Origin: Mediterraneibacter massiliensis
GTDB taxonomy: Bacteria; Bacillota; Clostridia; Lachnospirales; Lachnospiraceae
Direction: 5' to 3'
Length of the DNA: 64,000 nt
Assembly (NCBI RefSeq): GCF_001487105.1
Contig: NZ_LN913001.1
Coordinates: 494,698 to 558,697 of the forward strand
A model generated the notes under the pieces. It saw only the letters and a list, made by a program, of their open reading frames with translations. It had not been told where the DNA came from and made no database searches. The position numbers were made by a program, and so were the translations under genes. Below, in pieces: positions 45,564 to 55,260 of the stretch. How positions within the stretch are numbered: position 1 is the first letter of the stretch; each line of letters opens with the position of its first letter.

Positions 45564-47106
45564 AAGGACAGTCAGTATGCTTTGTGCAGCCGTATTGTTG
45601 GCAGGCGTACTTATGCCGTCAGGAGTCAAAGCGGAGAGTAAGGCGATCCCGCAGATCAAGCTTTCCATAGGAAACGGGCAGAGCACGCCGACCTATCAGG
45701 CAGGACAGTCAGTGAAGTTAGAACTGCATATATTAAATCAGGGCACAGCACAAGCCGAGAACGTAACGATAACCCCTGCCCTGGAAAATGCCGCGGACTG
45801 GCCTTTTGAGATCGAAAGCATGAACTACGAAAAGAAAATACAAAACGCCATAGCAAGCGGACAGGAAGAGACGGTTTCCTGGGATTTTAAGGTACGTTCT
45901 GATGTGGAAAGTAAATCGTATCGGCTGAATTTTGTGATCACATATGATGACGGAACGAATGAATATGAAGATGACAAGAAATATATCTATGTCAAGGCGG
46001 TGGCAAAAGAAGGGGAAAAACCACCTGCTCCACAGGGTGGAGGAGAAAAACCGGGCGCGGGAGACGCAGGCAGTTCTGGTACGGATGGAACAAGCGGCAG
46101 TGACAGCCAGATTTACGGGATGGACGGCGGAATCGTTAACGGGGATCCGGTTGCATCCGGAGGAGACACGGGAAGCGCAGGAAGCGCGTCGATTCCCCGT
46201 GTGATCGTGACCGGTTTTAGTACGGATCCGGGTGAAGTAAAGGCGGGCAGTGATTTTAAACTGGTGGTACATGTAAAGAATACAGCGACATGGACAGGGG
46301 TATCTAATATGCTGTTTGATTTTCAGGCGCCTTCTTCCGGTACAGAAGCAGCAGCGGAAGCACCGGCATTTCTGCCGTCTTCCGGGTCTAGCTCAGTATA
46401 TCTGGAGAACATCCCAGCGGGGGAGACAAGAGACATCACGATCGACCTGAATGCAAGGGCGGATTTGGTGCAGAAACCTTACAGCATTGTCATGTCTATG
46501 AAATATGAAGATGGAAACCAGGCGCAGTATGAGGGAAATTCCAGTCTTGCGATTCCGGTCAAGCAGGCAGCAAGATTTGAATTCAGTGAGATCAAGATCG
46601 CTCCGGAGAGCATCGCGGTGGGAGAAGAAGCAAATATCACTTGCAGTCTGTATAATACCGGACGGATCAAACTTTATAATGTGAAGGCAAAATTCCAGGG
46701 CGACGGGATCGAAGGTGAGGAGATTTTTATCGGAAATCTGGAATCTGGAGCAACTGGTACGATCGATGGGATCATTACAGGCACTTCCCAGACGGAGGGA
46801 GACGGAACATGCAAAATGGTCGTCAGCTATGAAGATGAGGCAGGAAAAGCCTCTACTATAGAGAAAGAATTCGTTCTGACTGTGATGGAGCAGGCAGAAC
46901 CTGCGGATATGGCAGAAATGATGCCAATGGAAGAGGAAAAAGGCTTCCCGGTCCTGCCGGTAGTGATCGCGGCATTACTTCTGCTTATTGTAATCGTTGT
47001 GATCGTGGTGCTCAAGATGAGAAAGAAAAAGAAGATAGCAATAGAAGAGGAGGAACTGCTGGATGAGGTGGACCGATTTATTGAGGATGAGCATATCGAG
47101 CCTTAA
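45550..47106 (+). CDS. COG1361-like S-layer/NEW3-domain membrane protein
   Basis: A 518-residue exported protein anchored at its C-terminus. Seen: signal peptide (about 1-28, ending GVKAES), at least three Ig-like beta domains of the NEW3/CARDB sort (e.g. QAGQSVKLELHILNQGTAQA, KAGSDFKLVVHVKNTATW, AVGEEANITCSLYNTGR), a Gly/Ser-rich linker (about 155-220), and one membrane helix at about 473-498 followed by KMRKKKK. It lies between ATPase and permease genes and overlaps the latter by 44 bases. It probably works like the MacA adaptor, but has no MacA sequence features. Confidence 0.85.
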   Translation: MKIIKRTVSMLCAAVLLAGVLMPSGVKAESKAIPQIKLSIGNGQSTPTYQAGQSVKLELHILNQGTAQAENVTITPALENAADWPFEIESMNYEKKIQNAIASGQEETVSWDFKVRSDVESKSYRLNFVITYDDGTNEYEDDKKYIYVKAVAKEGEKPPAPQGGGEKPGAGDAGSSGTDGTSGSDSQIYGMDGGIVNGDPVASGGDTGSAGSASIPRVIVTGFSTDPGEVKAGSDFKLVVHVKNTATWTGVSNMLFDFQAPSSGTEAAAEAPAFLPSSGSSSVYLENIPAGETRDITIDLNARADLVQKPYSIVMSMKYEDGNQAQYEGNSSLAIPVKQAARFEFSEIKIAPESIAVGEEANITCSLYNTGRIKLYNVKAKFQGDGIEGEEIFIGNLESGATGTIDGIITGTSQTEGDGTCKMVVSYEDEAGKASTIEKEFVLTVMEQAEPADMAEMMPMEEEKGFPVLPVVIAALLLLIVIVVIVVLKMRKKKKIAIEEEELLDEVDRFIEDEHIEP

Positions 47107-48493
47107 ACGCCGGAAGCTGCGGACTTTTCTGACAGTTCTAGGGGTTGTGATCGGTACGGCTTCTATTGTGGTCATGATTTCTCTGGGACTTGGCATGCAG
47201 GAATCTATGTACCGGGAGATCGAGCAGTCAGGGGGAATGACCAGTCTGACTGTCACAGGCAAGCAGTCAGATACGGGCATGTACAGCTATTCTTCTATGG
47301 AGGGTGAAGAAGAGTCTGATAAGTATATTACGGATGAAGTGATCGCACAACTGAGAGAACTGGATCATGTCAAGAGTGCAGAGCCAATCCTGAGTCTGAA
47401 TGCGATAGCGCTGAAAGGAAAATATATGGGGTATCTGGACTTAAGAGGAATGACGCCGGGAGGCCTAAAGCAGCTGAAGTTAAATTTGGCTCCGGGTGGA
47501 AAACTTCCCGATCCTGACAGTCCCAATTTAGATCTGATCGTGGGAAATGGTGTGATCCAGTCTTTTTATGAAGAATCTACAGGAAAAGGGTATTGGGAAA
47601 CCGGAGAACTGCCGGATATTGATTTTATGCAGGATCAGTTGTTTTTGATCCTGGATGAGAGCACATATTTTCAGTCTAAAGAAAGTGCGAGCATGGGATT
47701 AGGAGAAGATGGAGGTCAGGCTTCACAGGATGGAACAGGTGGAACGGGAACGGCAAAAAAAACAGCGAAGAAGTATGTGGTAAAGGCGAGCGGAGTCATA
47801 GACGGTGATGTCAATGCGTATAATGCGAATTATTATTATGTCTATTGTGATCTGGATACATTAAAAGATATGCTGAAAAAAGAATTTCGGGGGAGCGTGA
47901 TCCCTGGACAGCCCAGCACTAAATCCGGAAAGCCATACAGTAAGTTTGTCTATTCTTCTGCGGCCGTACAGGCAGATGATATGGATCAGGTGGATGCGTT
48001 GTCTGCCCAGATCCGGGAAATGGGCTATAATGTATCTACCAACGCAGAGTATATGGAAAGCATGAAGAAGCAATTTGCCATGGTGCAGGCGGTGCTGGGA
48101 GGGATTGGCGCGGTATCCTTGCTTGTGGCAGCAATCGGAATTGCCAATACGATGATGATGTCTATCTATGAAAGGACGAAAGAGATAGGCGTGATGAAAG
48201 TGATCGGCTGCAGCTTGAAAAATATTCGGCAGATGTTCCTCTTAGAAGCGTCGTTTATCGGTTTTGTAGGTGGAGTGATCGGAAATATCTTAAGTTTTCT
48301 GATGTCCTTTGTCATTAATTTTTTGACAGGAAATGGAAGCGCCGTCGGACTGGACGGAAATATCTCCTATATTCCGATGTGGCTTGTACTTGCCTCTCTT
48401 GCGTTTGCTGTCCTAGTCGGCATGACGGCGGGATATTTCCCGGCTCTCCGGGCTATGCGCCTAAGTCCTCTGGCGGCAATCCGAAATGAGTGA
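47063..48493 (+). CDS. MacB-like ABC transporter permease
   Basis: A 476-residue FtsX-type permease with four membrane helices. Seen: N-terminal RRKLRTFLTVLGVVIGTASI, a large extracellular domain, then IANTMMMSIYERTKEIGVMK and the C-terminal helix pair ending RLSPLAAIRNE. Starts inside the preceding gene, so expression is coupled. Completes the three-gene module 44853-48493. Export substrate unknown. Confidence 0.93.
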   Translation: MRWTDLLRMSISSLKRRKLRTFLTVLGVVIGTASIVVMISLGLGMQESMYREIEQSGGMTSLTVTGKQSDTGMYSYSSMEGEEESDKYITDEVIAQLRELDHVKSAEPILSLNAIALKGKYMGYLDLRGMTPGGLKQLKLNLAPGGKLPDPDSPNLDLIVGNGVIQSFYEESTGKGYWETGELPDIDFMQDQLFLILDESTYFQSKESASMGLGEDGGQASQDGTGGTGTAKKTAKKYVVKASGVIDGDVNAYNANYYYVYCDLDTLKDMLKKEFRGSVIPGQPSTKSGKPYSKFVYSSAAVQADDMDQVDALSAQIREMGYNVSTNAEYMESMKKQFAMVQAVLGGIGAVSLLVAAIGIANTMMMSIYERTKEIGVMKVIGCSLKNIRQMFLLEASFIGFVGGVIGNILSFLMSFVINFLTGNGSAVGLDGNISYIPMWLVLASLAFAVLVGMTAGYFPALRAMRLSPLAAIRNE

Positions 48494-48533
48494 TATAAAA
48501 TAGGCAGAGAGTGCCTATATGTGGCGGCAAAAC

Positions 48534-48797
48534 TTATTCTTCTATGATCTGGATCTCCAGGTAATCAAAGTCAATAGAGTCTACGAAATTATCTTGATAG
48601 AAACGAGCTTTGTCATGCCGTTTGAATTCAGCGATCGTACTATCCAGCCAGATCGGCTTGCTTAGATCAAACTCATAACAGATGGCATCCAGTGCATGAA
48701 AAATCTTGTGTGTGCGGGTGTCATCTGTCTCATCACAGATTACAGTATCTTTAACCATTCGGTTGTCTTTCCACTCTTTTCCCCATAGACGAAACAT
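48534..48797 (-). CDS. conserved hypothetical protein, 87 residues
   Basis: Start at 48797 (MFRLWGKEWKDNRMVKDTVI) after AAAGGAAG; an upstream ATG at 48827 is less well placed. The protein is acidic and aromatic-rich with FHALDAICYEFDLSKPIWLD and ends FDYLEIQIIEE. From memory, proteins beginning this way are widespread in Lachnospiraceae and have no known function. It converges on the MacB-like gene. Confidence 0.65.
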   Translation of the reverse strand: MFRLWGKEWKDNRMVKDTVICDETDDTRTHKIFHALDAICYEFDLSKPIWLDSTIAEFKRHDKARFYQDNFVDSIDFDYLEIQIIEE

Positions 48798-49041
48798 ACT
48801 ATCTTCCTTTCTGTCTGGTGTTTTCAATCATATATGAAGACATTCTATCATACTTTATGAACAGGCTCAAGGAAGACAAGATGATAAAATCTTTTCGGAG
48901 GTCAAGGGGATATTTTTTCTGGTAGTAGGAAAATACTTCCTGTAAAATAAAAATATTCCGCTGAGCAGGAAAAAGTATGTTACTATAGAACTGCCGTGTT
49001 AAAAGTATTATGTAAATAGATAGAAAAAGCAGAGGAAAAAT

Positions 49042-49734
49042 ATGACAGAGATATTACTTATAGAAGATGATAAAGGGCTGCGCGAAGGGATTGCCATTGG
49101 TCTTGGAAGCAAAGAATATCATTTTACAGGCTGTACGACGCTTGCGCAGGCGAGGGAGACTGTGCGGAAGAAAAAGAAGGAGTATGATCTGGTGATACTG
49201 GACTTGAATCTTCCGGATGGAAGCGGATATGATTTTTTGAAAGAATATAGGCAGCAGACCGATGGCCCGGTACTGATCCTGACTGCCAATGATCTGGAAA
49301 TGCAGGAAGTGATGGGGTTTGAACTGGGAGCGAATGATTATGTGACAAAACCATTCAGTTTGGCGATCCTGCGTGCCAGGATCGCCAATCTTATCAGAAA
49401 TCATACGAGGCGGGAACAGGCGGTATATGAAAGAAGCCGATATGAAGATGAGCATTTATATCTGGATACCAGAGGGTGGGAGTTCAAAAAGGACGGGCAG
49501 GAGATCATCTTGAGTCGGACAGAGCAGAAACTTCTGGGGATCTTGCTGGAAAACAGGGGGAATACAGTGCCGCGGGAACGTATGCTGGAGAAGATCTGGC
49601 AGGATGGCGCTGAATATGTAGAAGAAAATGCCCTTTCCGTGGCTGTCAGCAGACTGAGAGCCAAAGTAGAGGAAGACCCGTCTAAACCACGCCATATTCT
49701 CAATGTGTATGGGATCGGGTATGTCTGGAAATAG
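49042..49734 (+). CDS. OmpR-family response regulator
   Basis: A 230-residue regulator. Seen: receiver with phospho-acceptor D54 (VILDLNLPDGSGYDFL), Lys in YVTKPFSLAIL, and a winged-helix DNA-binding domain (LSRTEQKLLGILLENRGNTV, ILNVYGIGYVWK). It heads a module of regulator, kinase, ATPase and permease as in BceRSAB-type systems that sense and expel cell-wall antibiotics. AGAGGAAAAAT precedes the ATG. Confidence 0.93.
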   Translation: MTEILLIEDDKGLREGIAIGLGSKEYHFTGCTTLAQARETVRKKKKEYDLVILDLNLPDGSGYDFLKEYRQQTDGPVLILTANDLEMQEVMGFELGANDYVTKPFSLAILRARIANLIRNHTRREQAVYERSRYEDEHLYLDTRGWEFKKDGQEIILSRTEQKLLGILLENRGNTVPRERMLEKIWQDGAEYVEENALSVAVSRLRAKVEEDPSKPRHILNVYGIGYVWK

Positions 49735-49749
49735 AGAGGAAACAGAAAA

Positions 49750-50604
49750 ATGGGCAGATATGTAGGAAGAAAGACATTTGATGTTTTGAATCAGATGCTG
49801 GACGGAGCGCTGGACGGAACTTTTACAGAATCAGATTATGACGAAAGTGAACTGTCAAAACTAGAAGCGAAATGGATGCATTTCCTAAGCGCTTCTGCCC
49901 TTGGCAGGGAGACGATAGAAAAAGAAAAACAGTCTATACAGGAACTGGTTTCTGATATTTCCCATCAGGTAAAGACGCCGATCGCCAATCTTCTGCTGTA
50001 CGGAGAAATCTTACAGGAACGGCTGAACGGCGAGGAAAAAGAGATGGCAGAACATTTGTTAAAGGAGACCAGACGGCTGGAATTTCTTATCCAGTCTCTT
50101 GTAAAGATGTCCCGGCTTGAGACGGACACGATCCAGTTACTTCCCAGGGTGCAGCCGCTTATGCCGCTTTTAGAAGGTGTGTTGGAAAGAGGCGAGAAGA
50201 AGCGGCGAGAAAAAAATATCCAGATCCAAAAGAGTGGATGGGAACAGGCACAGGAAGCCTGCTTTGATCAGAAATGGACAGAGGAAGCGGTATATAATAT
50301 TCTGGACAATGCGCTGAAATATACCGGAAAAAATACACGGATCACGATCCGGGTGGAAGTCTATGAGCTTTTTGTGAGGATTCGGATACAGGATGAAGGC
50401 CCAGGTGTGAAAGAAGATGAAGCGCCGCTTTTATTCAAGAGATTTTATCGGAGTCCTCGTTTCTGCGAACAGGAAGGCGTGGGACTTGGACTCTATCTGG
50501 CGAGGGAAATCTTGCGAAAAGAGGGAGGATATATCAAGGTCGCTTCTCCAAAGGAAGGAGGCTGCGAATTTTCTGTATACCTAAAAAGGCGTTCAGTACA
50601 GTGA
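49750..50604 (+). CDS. histidine kinase without membrane segments
   Basis: A 284-residue kinase. Seen: a short N-terminal region without hydrophobic spans, His box SDISHQVKTPIANLL with H72, N box YNILDNALKYT, and GVGLGLYLAREIL. Bce-type kinases normally have two membrane helices at the N-terminus; here they are missing, so the signal must reach it through another protein, perhaps the permease. GAGAGGAAAC precedes the ATG, 15 bases after the regulator. Confidence 0.88.
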   Translation: MGRYVGRKTFDVLNQMLDGALDGTFTESDYDESELSKLEAKWMHFLSASALGRETIEKEKQSIQELVSDISHQVKTPIANLLLYGEILQERLNGEEKEMAEHLLKETRRLEFLIQSLVKMSRLETDTIQLLPRVQPLMPLLEGVLERGEKKRREKNIQIQKSGWEQAQEACFDQKWTEEAVYNILDNALKYTGKNTRITIRVEVYELFVRIRIQDEGPGVKEDEAPLLFKRFYRSPRFCEQEGVGLGLYLAREILRKEGGYIKVASPKEGGCEFSVYLKRRSVQ

Positions 50605-50612
50605 CAAAAACA

Positions 50613-50636
50613 AAATCTTTCGAAAATGAAAGATTT
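50613..50636. promoter_or_regulatory. inverted repeat before the ATPase gene
   Basis: AAATCTTTC (50613-50621) and GAAAGATTT (50628-50636) are perfect inverses over six bases, in the gap between kinase and ATPase genes. It is a candidate binding site for the regulator at 49042. Confidence 0.5.
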
Positions 50637-50704
50637 GGGAAAGGGGATAGAAAGAGTCGTGTGATATAGTCTTTTTATAGTGAAATATAAGGAGGCCTAA
50701 AAGA

Positions 50705-51385
50705 ATGGAGACGATTCTAAGGACACAGGATTTAAAAAAATATTATGGGACCGGAGAGAACCAAGTACATGCGCTCGACGGCGTGACACTCTCGATCAGA
50801 CAGGGAGAATTTGTGGCTGTGGTAGGTACTTCCGGTTCCGGGAAATCGACACTTTTGCATATGCTGGGCGGATTGGACAGACCTACTTCCGGGAAAGTAT
50901 TTGTGGACGGAAAAGATATCTTTCAACTAAAAGACGACGCACTGTGTATCTTTCGGCGAAGAAAGATCGGTTTTGTATTCCAGAGTTATAATCTGGTGCC
51001 GGTGTTAAATGTGGAAGAAAATATCACCCTTCCTATTGAACTGGACGGCAACCGGGTAGATAAAAAATTTGTTCGAGAGATTGTGCAGGTGCTGGGGCTT
51101 ACAGATAAGCTGAGAAGCCTGCCAAGCCAACTGTCCGGCGGACAGCAGCAGAGAGTGGCGATCGCCAGGGCGCTGGCAGCGAAACCGGCCATTTTGCTTG
51201 CCGACGAACCTACCGGGAATCTGGATTCCAATACAAGCCAGGACGTATTAAGTCTGTTAAAAGTGACAAGCGACCAGTTTGCGCAGACCATTGTCATGAT
51301 CACCCACAATGAAGAGATCGCGCAGATGGCAGACCGGATCATACGGATCGAGGACGGCAGAATACGAGGTGGCTCCTATGCGTAG
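50705..51385 (+). CDS. ABC transporter ATP-binding protein (BceA-like)
   Basis: A 226-residue ATPase. Seen: Walker [10 protein letters not shown], signature [15 protein letters not shown], Walker [20 protein letters not shown] precedes the ATG. The gene overlaps the permease start by eight bases. Part of the module 49042-53936. Confidence 0.93.
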   Translation: METILRTQDLKKYYGTGENQVHALDGVTLSIRQGEFVAVVGTSGSGKSTLLHMLGGLDRPTSGKVFVDGKDIFQLKDDALCIFRRRKIGFVFQSYNLVPVLNVEENITLPIELDGNRVDKKFVREIVQVLGLTDKLRSLPSQLSGGQQQRVAIARALAAKPAILLADEPTGNLDSNTSQDVLSLLKVTSDQFAQTIVMITHNEEIAQMADRIIRIEDGRIRGGSYA

Positions 51386-53936
51386 AGTGAAAAATCAAAA
51401 AGTATTAAAAAAACTTTCACAGAGGATCGTACAATCTAGAAAAAAGAAAAATATCATCAGCCTTGCCGCGATCCTTTTGACTACGATCTTATTTACGACT
51501 GTTTTTTCTGTAGGAGGCAGTCTGCTAAAAAGTAATACGGAATCTACGCTGCGCCAGGTGGGCGGCAGTACACATACCGGATATAAAAATATGACATGGG
51601 AAGAATACGAGAAAGTAAAACAGGATAAAGCGGTAAGAGATCTCTCCTATAATATCATGGTAGGGGTTACGACGAACACAGAATTGAACAAGATCCAGGG
51701 CGAGGTGCGTTACTTTGAACCTTTAGATGCAAAACACAGTTTTTCCTATCCGACTGTAGGAAACATGCCAAAAAAAGAAGAGGAAGCCGCTATGAGTACG
51801 ATCGTGCTGGACGCGCTCGGAGTCAGACACGAAATCGGGGAGAAACTGACGTTGGATATACAGATCCACGGAGTTGTGCAGACAAAAACATTTACATTGT
51901 GCGGATATTGGGAAGGAGATTCTGTCTCCCGCGCGCAGGAGATCCTGGTATCCAAGGAATGGGCGGAAAAGGTGGCGCCTATAGAGACAACACCTTTCTA
52001 TGAAACAGACCAGACAGATTACAGCGGATATATGAATGTAAATTTCAATTTCTCGAATGCCTTTGATATTGAGAAAAAGACAGTAGAACTGACGCAGCGC
52101 TTAGGCTTCGATCCGAATAAAGTAAATACAGGCGTGAACTGGGCGTATGGGTTTTCTTCCGTGGATGTCAGTTCTATCCTTATGCTTGTTGTCCTGCTGG
52201 GGCTGATCATGCTTTCCGGATATCTGATCATTTATAATATTTTCTATCTGAATATTTTCCGCGATATCCGATTTTACGGTCTGCTCAAGACAATCGGGAC
52301 GACCGGAAAACAGCTGAAAAAGATTGTCAGAAAACAGGCATGGCAGCTTTGTCTGCTTGGGATTCCGGCAGGACTCCTGCTGGGCTGGCTGACCGGAAGA
52401 TTTTTTACTCCCTTTGTGGTCAATATGCTGGATGGTGTGCTCCTGCGGTATTCTGCCAATCCTCTCATCTTCATAGGCTCGGCGCTGTTTACCATCCTGA
52501 CGGTTTATATCAGCTGTATCAAGCCCTGCCGGATGGCGGCAAAGGTATCACCTATAGAAGCCGTTCGGTTTACAGAACAAAGCAGGAAAAAGAAGAATAA
52601 GAACAAGAAGACAAAGAGAGCCACGCCTTTTCGTATGGCGATGTCTAATCTGCGGAGAAATACGAAGGAACTGGTATTGGTCGTTTTTTCTCTCTCGCTG
52701 AGTCTGATCTTGCTGAACAGTGCCTACACGATTGTGACAGGTTTTGATATGGACAAATTTTTGTCTTCTTATCTGGTATCCGATTTTATGGCGACAGACG
52801 TCAGTATGAAGAATCTTTCTCTTTCGTATGTAGAGTATGAAGGCGTGACAGAGGAATTTCTGTCAGAGTTACAGGAACAAGAGGGCGTGGAAAATATCGG
52901 ACATGTCTATGTCTGTGGAAACGATCATGTCTATTCGGACGCAGAGTGGGAACGGCTGGAAACGATCATGGAAGATCCTGCCTACGCAGACTGGTTTGGA
53001 GATTATCATCTGCAGGAATCCTTTGATAATCTCAGAACAGACCGTACGACAGATACAGATATATATGGCGTCAATAAAGAAGCGGCAGATAAGATTATAT
53101 TGGCAGACGGTCAAAAAATGGATTGGGAGAAATTTCGTACCGGCAAATATGTGATCGTGAACGCCATGGACAGTACAAACGATGGAAAAGTTACCTTCCA
53201 TAGCCCGTTCTTAGAACCGGGGGATACAGTGACGCTGGAGTTTGAAGAAGGAAAGGCAAAGGAATATGAGGTGCTGTATGTAGGGCAGATGCCGATGGCG
53301 ATGGGAACACAGATGTTTCCATTGATTCCGGAAAGCTTTATACTGCCGGATACGGAGATGAAAGAGCAGACCGGAGTCAGGCAGCCTATGCGGACGATCT
53401 TTGATGTGGAAGACGGACAAAGAGAGGCAGTCGGGAAGTGGCTGGCAGACTATTGTGAAAATGTGGACCCGAACATGGCATACGGCGACAAAGCCGAATA
53501 TGAGAAAGAATTTGATGAAATGCGGAAAGTATTTGTGATCGCGGGCGGACTACTGAGCGTGATCCTTGCCTTGATCGGAATTCTGAATTTTGTCAATGTG
53601 ACCGTGACTTCTATTCTTGCGCGCAGGCAGGAACTGGCTATGCTAGAAGCGATCGGGATGACCGGGAAACAGCAGAGGAGTATGCTGCGGGACGAAGGGA
53701 TTATGTACGGGATCCTGACGATACTGGTCAGCGCCAGCGCAGGAAGCGCGATCGGATATTTCCTCGTGGAGACAGTGGCAGGGCAGATGTGGATGTTCAG
53801 CTGGCATTTTACTCTTCTGCCTATTCTGCTCTGTATCCCGCTTTTACTGGCAATCTCCGTGGCTGTTCCGGAAATATGCTATCGGAACGCATGTAAAAAT
53901 ACAGTGGTAGAACGGCTGCGTATAACACAAGAGTAG
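51378..53936 (+). CDS. FtsX-type ABC transporter permease
   Basis: An 852-residue permease; start at 51378 (MRRVKNQKVLKKLSQRI) with GAGGTGG upstream. Seen: N-terminal membrane helix (about 26-48), extracellular domain, FtsX block 1 (about 255-415, FRDIRFYGLLKTIGTTGKQL), a second extracellular domain, and FtsX block 2 at the C-terminus (SILARRQELAMLEAIGMTGK). Two FtsX blocks resemble BceB, but the size and domain order are those of generic clostridial exporters, so a bacitracin role is only inference. Confidence 0.92.
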   Translation: MRRVKNQKVLKKLSQRIVQSRKKKNIISLAAILLTTILFTTVFSVGGSLLKSNTESTLRQVGGSTHTGYKNMTWEEYEKVKQDKAVRDLSYNIMVGVTTNTELNKIQGEVRYFEPLDAKHSFSYPTVGNMPKKEEEAAMSTIVLDALGVRHEIGEKLTLDIQIHGVVQTKTFTLCGYWEGDSVSRAQEILVSKEWAEKVAPIETTPFYETDQTDYSGYMNVNFNFSNAFDIEKKTVELTQRLGFDPNKVNTGVNWAYGFSSVDVSSILMLVVLLGLIMLSGYLIIYNIFYLNIFRDIRFYGLLKTIGTTGKQLKKIVRKQAWQLCLLGIPAGLLLGWLTGRFFTPFVVNMLDGVLLRYSANPLIFIGSALFTILTVYISCIKPCRMAAKVSPIEAVRFTEQSRKKKNKNKKTKRATPFRMAMSNLRRNTKELVLVVFSLSLSLILLNSAYTIVTGFDMDKFLSSYLVSDFMATDVSMKNLSLSYVEYEGVTEEFLSELQEQEGVENIGHVYVCGNDHVYSDAEWERLETIMEDPAYADWFGDYHLQESFDNLRTDRTTDTDIYGVNKEAADKIILADGQKMDWEKFRTGKYVIVNAMDSTNDGKVTFHSPFLEPGDTVTLEFEEGKAKEYEVLYVGQMPMAMGTQMFPLIPESFILPDTEMKEQTGVRQPMRTIFDVEDGQREAVGKWLADYCENVDPNMAYGDKAEYEKEFDEMRKVFVIAGGLLSVILALIGILNFVNVTVTSILARRQELAMLEAIGMTGKQQRSMLRDEGIMYGILTILVSASAGSAIGYFLVETVAGQMWMFSWHFTLLPILLCIPLLLAISVAVPEICYRNACKNTVVERLRITQE

Positions 53937-53955
53937 AGAAAGACAGACAGATAAG

Positions 53956-53988
53956 ACCGGTGTGGGGAAAGATCCTGCACCGGTTTTT
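53956..53988 (+). terminator. terminator after the permease gene
   Basis: ACCGGTG (53956-53962) pairs with CACCGGT (53978-53984), followed by TTTT. Confidence 0.85.
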
Positions 53989-54055
53989 GTCATATACTTT
54001 TTTTCTCCTTTATGCTAAAATAAGCAGGAATATTCATAAATGGGAGTGCAAAAAG

Positions 54056-55111
54056 ATGAAAAAGCTGTTAGACAGGATCTTTATTGATGGACTGAGCGGA
54101 ATGGCGCACGGGTTATTTGCTACTTTGATTATTGGAACGATCATTCAGCAGATAGGAACTTTTTTAGGCGGAAATGTGGGAGAACTCATCTTCCTTACAG
54201 GAAAGACGGCGGCGGCAGTCACAGGAGCGGGAATCGGAATCGGTGTGGCAAGGAAATTAGAGGCGCCGCAGCTGGTGATCATCTCGGCTGCTGTTGTCGG
54301 TATGACGGGCGCTTTTGCTGATAAGCTGCTTGCAGGCAGTATAGTAAAGGACGGAAGCGTGGTGCTGGCGGGACCGGGAGAGCCACTGGGGGCTTTTATC
54401 GCGGCATATGTGGCGATAGAGATCGGGATTTTAATCTCCGGCAGGACAAAGCTGGATATTCTCCTTACTCCTCTGGTATGTATCGGAACGGGGACGGCCG
54501 TAGGGCTGTTTTTAGGACCGCCTATATCGAAATTTATGATGTGGCTTGGTTCTTTGATCAACTGGGGAACAGAACAGCAGCCCCTGCTGATGGGAATGGT
54601 GGTATCTGTCCTGATGGGGATGATCTTGACACTTCCCATCAGTTCAGCCGCATTGGGAGTAATCTTGAATTTATCGGGTCTGGCAGCCGGAGCGGCTACG
54701 ATAGGCTGCTGCTGCAATATGATCGGATTTGCCGTGGCAAGTTACCGGGAAAATAAACTGGGAGGCCTATTGGCACAAGGGATTGGAACTTCCATGCTGC
54801 AGGTTCCGAATATCGTAAAAAGGCCGGTCATCTGGCTGCCTGTGATCTTATCCAGCGCCATATTGGGACCTGTGGGTACCATGCTTTTACATATGACCAA
54901 TAATGCTACAGGCTCTGGTATGGGCACGGCCGGTCTGGTGGGGCCTATCATGACATGGCAGGTCATGACTGCCAGTGAGCCTGCTATGATCGTATTTACG
55001 AAAATCCTCTTGATCCAATTTATCCTACCTGCTGTTGTAACCTTGCTCCTCTCAGAATTTATGCGTAAGAAAAAGTGGATCCGGTATGGAGATATGAAAC
55101 TCACAGATTAA
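54056..55111 (+). CDS. PTS IIC-like membrane protein
   Basis: A 351-residue integral membrane protein with about ten spans, like the PTS_EIIC_2 family. Start at 54056 (MKKLLDRIFIDGLSGMAHGL) after GGGAG. Seen: GNVGELIFLTGKTAAAVTGAGI, LAGPGEPLGAFIAAYVAIEI, and GSGMGTAGLVGPIMTW. No IIA or IIB domain is fused or near, so it may not be a true sugar phosphotransferase; substrate unknown. Confidence 0.8.
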   Translation: MKKLLDRIFIDGLSGMAHGLFATLIIGTIIQQIGTFLGGNVGELIFLTGKTAAAVTGAGIGIGVARKLEAPQLVIISAAVVGMTGAFADKLLAGSIVKDGSVVLAGPGEPLGAFIAAYVAIEIGILISGRTKLDILLTPLVCIGTGTAVGLFLGPPISKFMMWLGSLINWGTEQQPLLMGMVVSVLMGMILTLPISSAALGVILNLSGLAAGAATIGCCCNMIGFAVASYRENKLGGLLAQGIGTSMLQVPNIVKRPVIWLPVILSSAILGPVGTMLLHMTNNATGSGMGTAGLVGPIMTWQVMTASEPAMIVFTKILLIQFILPAVVTLLLSEFMRKKKWIRYGDMKLTD

Positions 55112-55201
55112 AGGAAGATTCTAGTTTACCATGAAGAACGGGCTGTCTGTACAAAAGGCATTGTATGGGGAGTCCGTATTTATAAAAAAAGAGTGAACTC
55201 T

Positions 55202-55230
55202 ATGACAGAAAGTACAAAATATGGTATAAT
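55202..55230 (+). promoter_or_regulatory. promoter of the alarmone synthetase gene
   Basis: ATGACA (55202-55207), 17-base spacer, TATAAT (55225-55230) with an upstream TG, an extended -10. Confidence 0.7.
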
Positions 55231-55260
55231 ACAAAAGTATGAAAGGAGGGGAAAGACAAG

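Noticed and set aside
49042..53936. Firm assignment as bacitracin resistance (bceRSAB)
   Set aside because: Gene order fits, but the kinase lacks membrane helices and the permease size is generic, so the specific name is not supported.
54056..55111. Complete PTS sugar system
   Set aside because: No IIA, IIB or sugar-processing genes are near; only an IIC-like membrane protein is seen.
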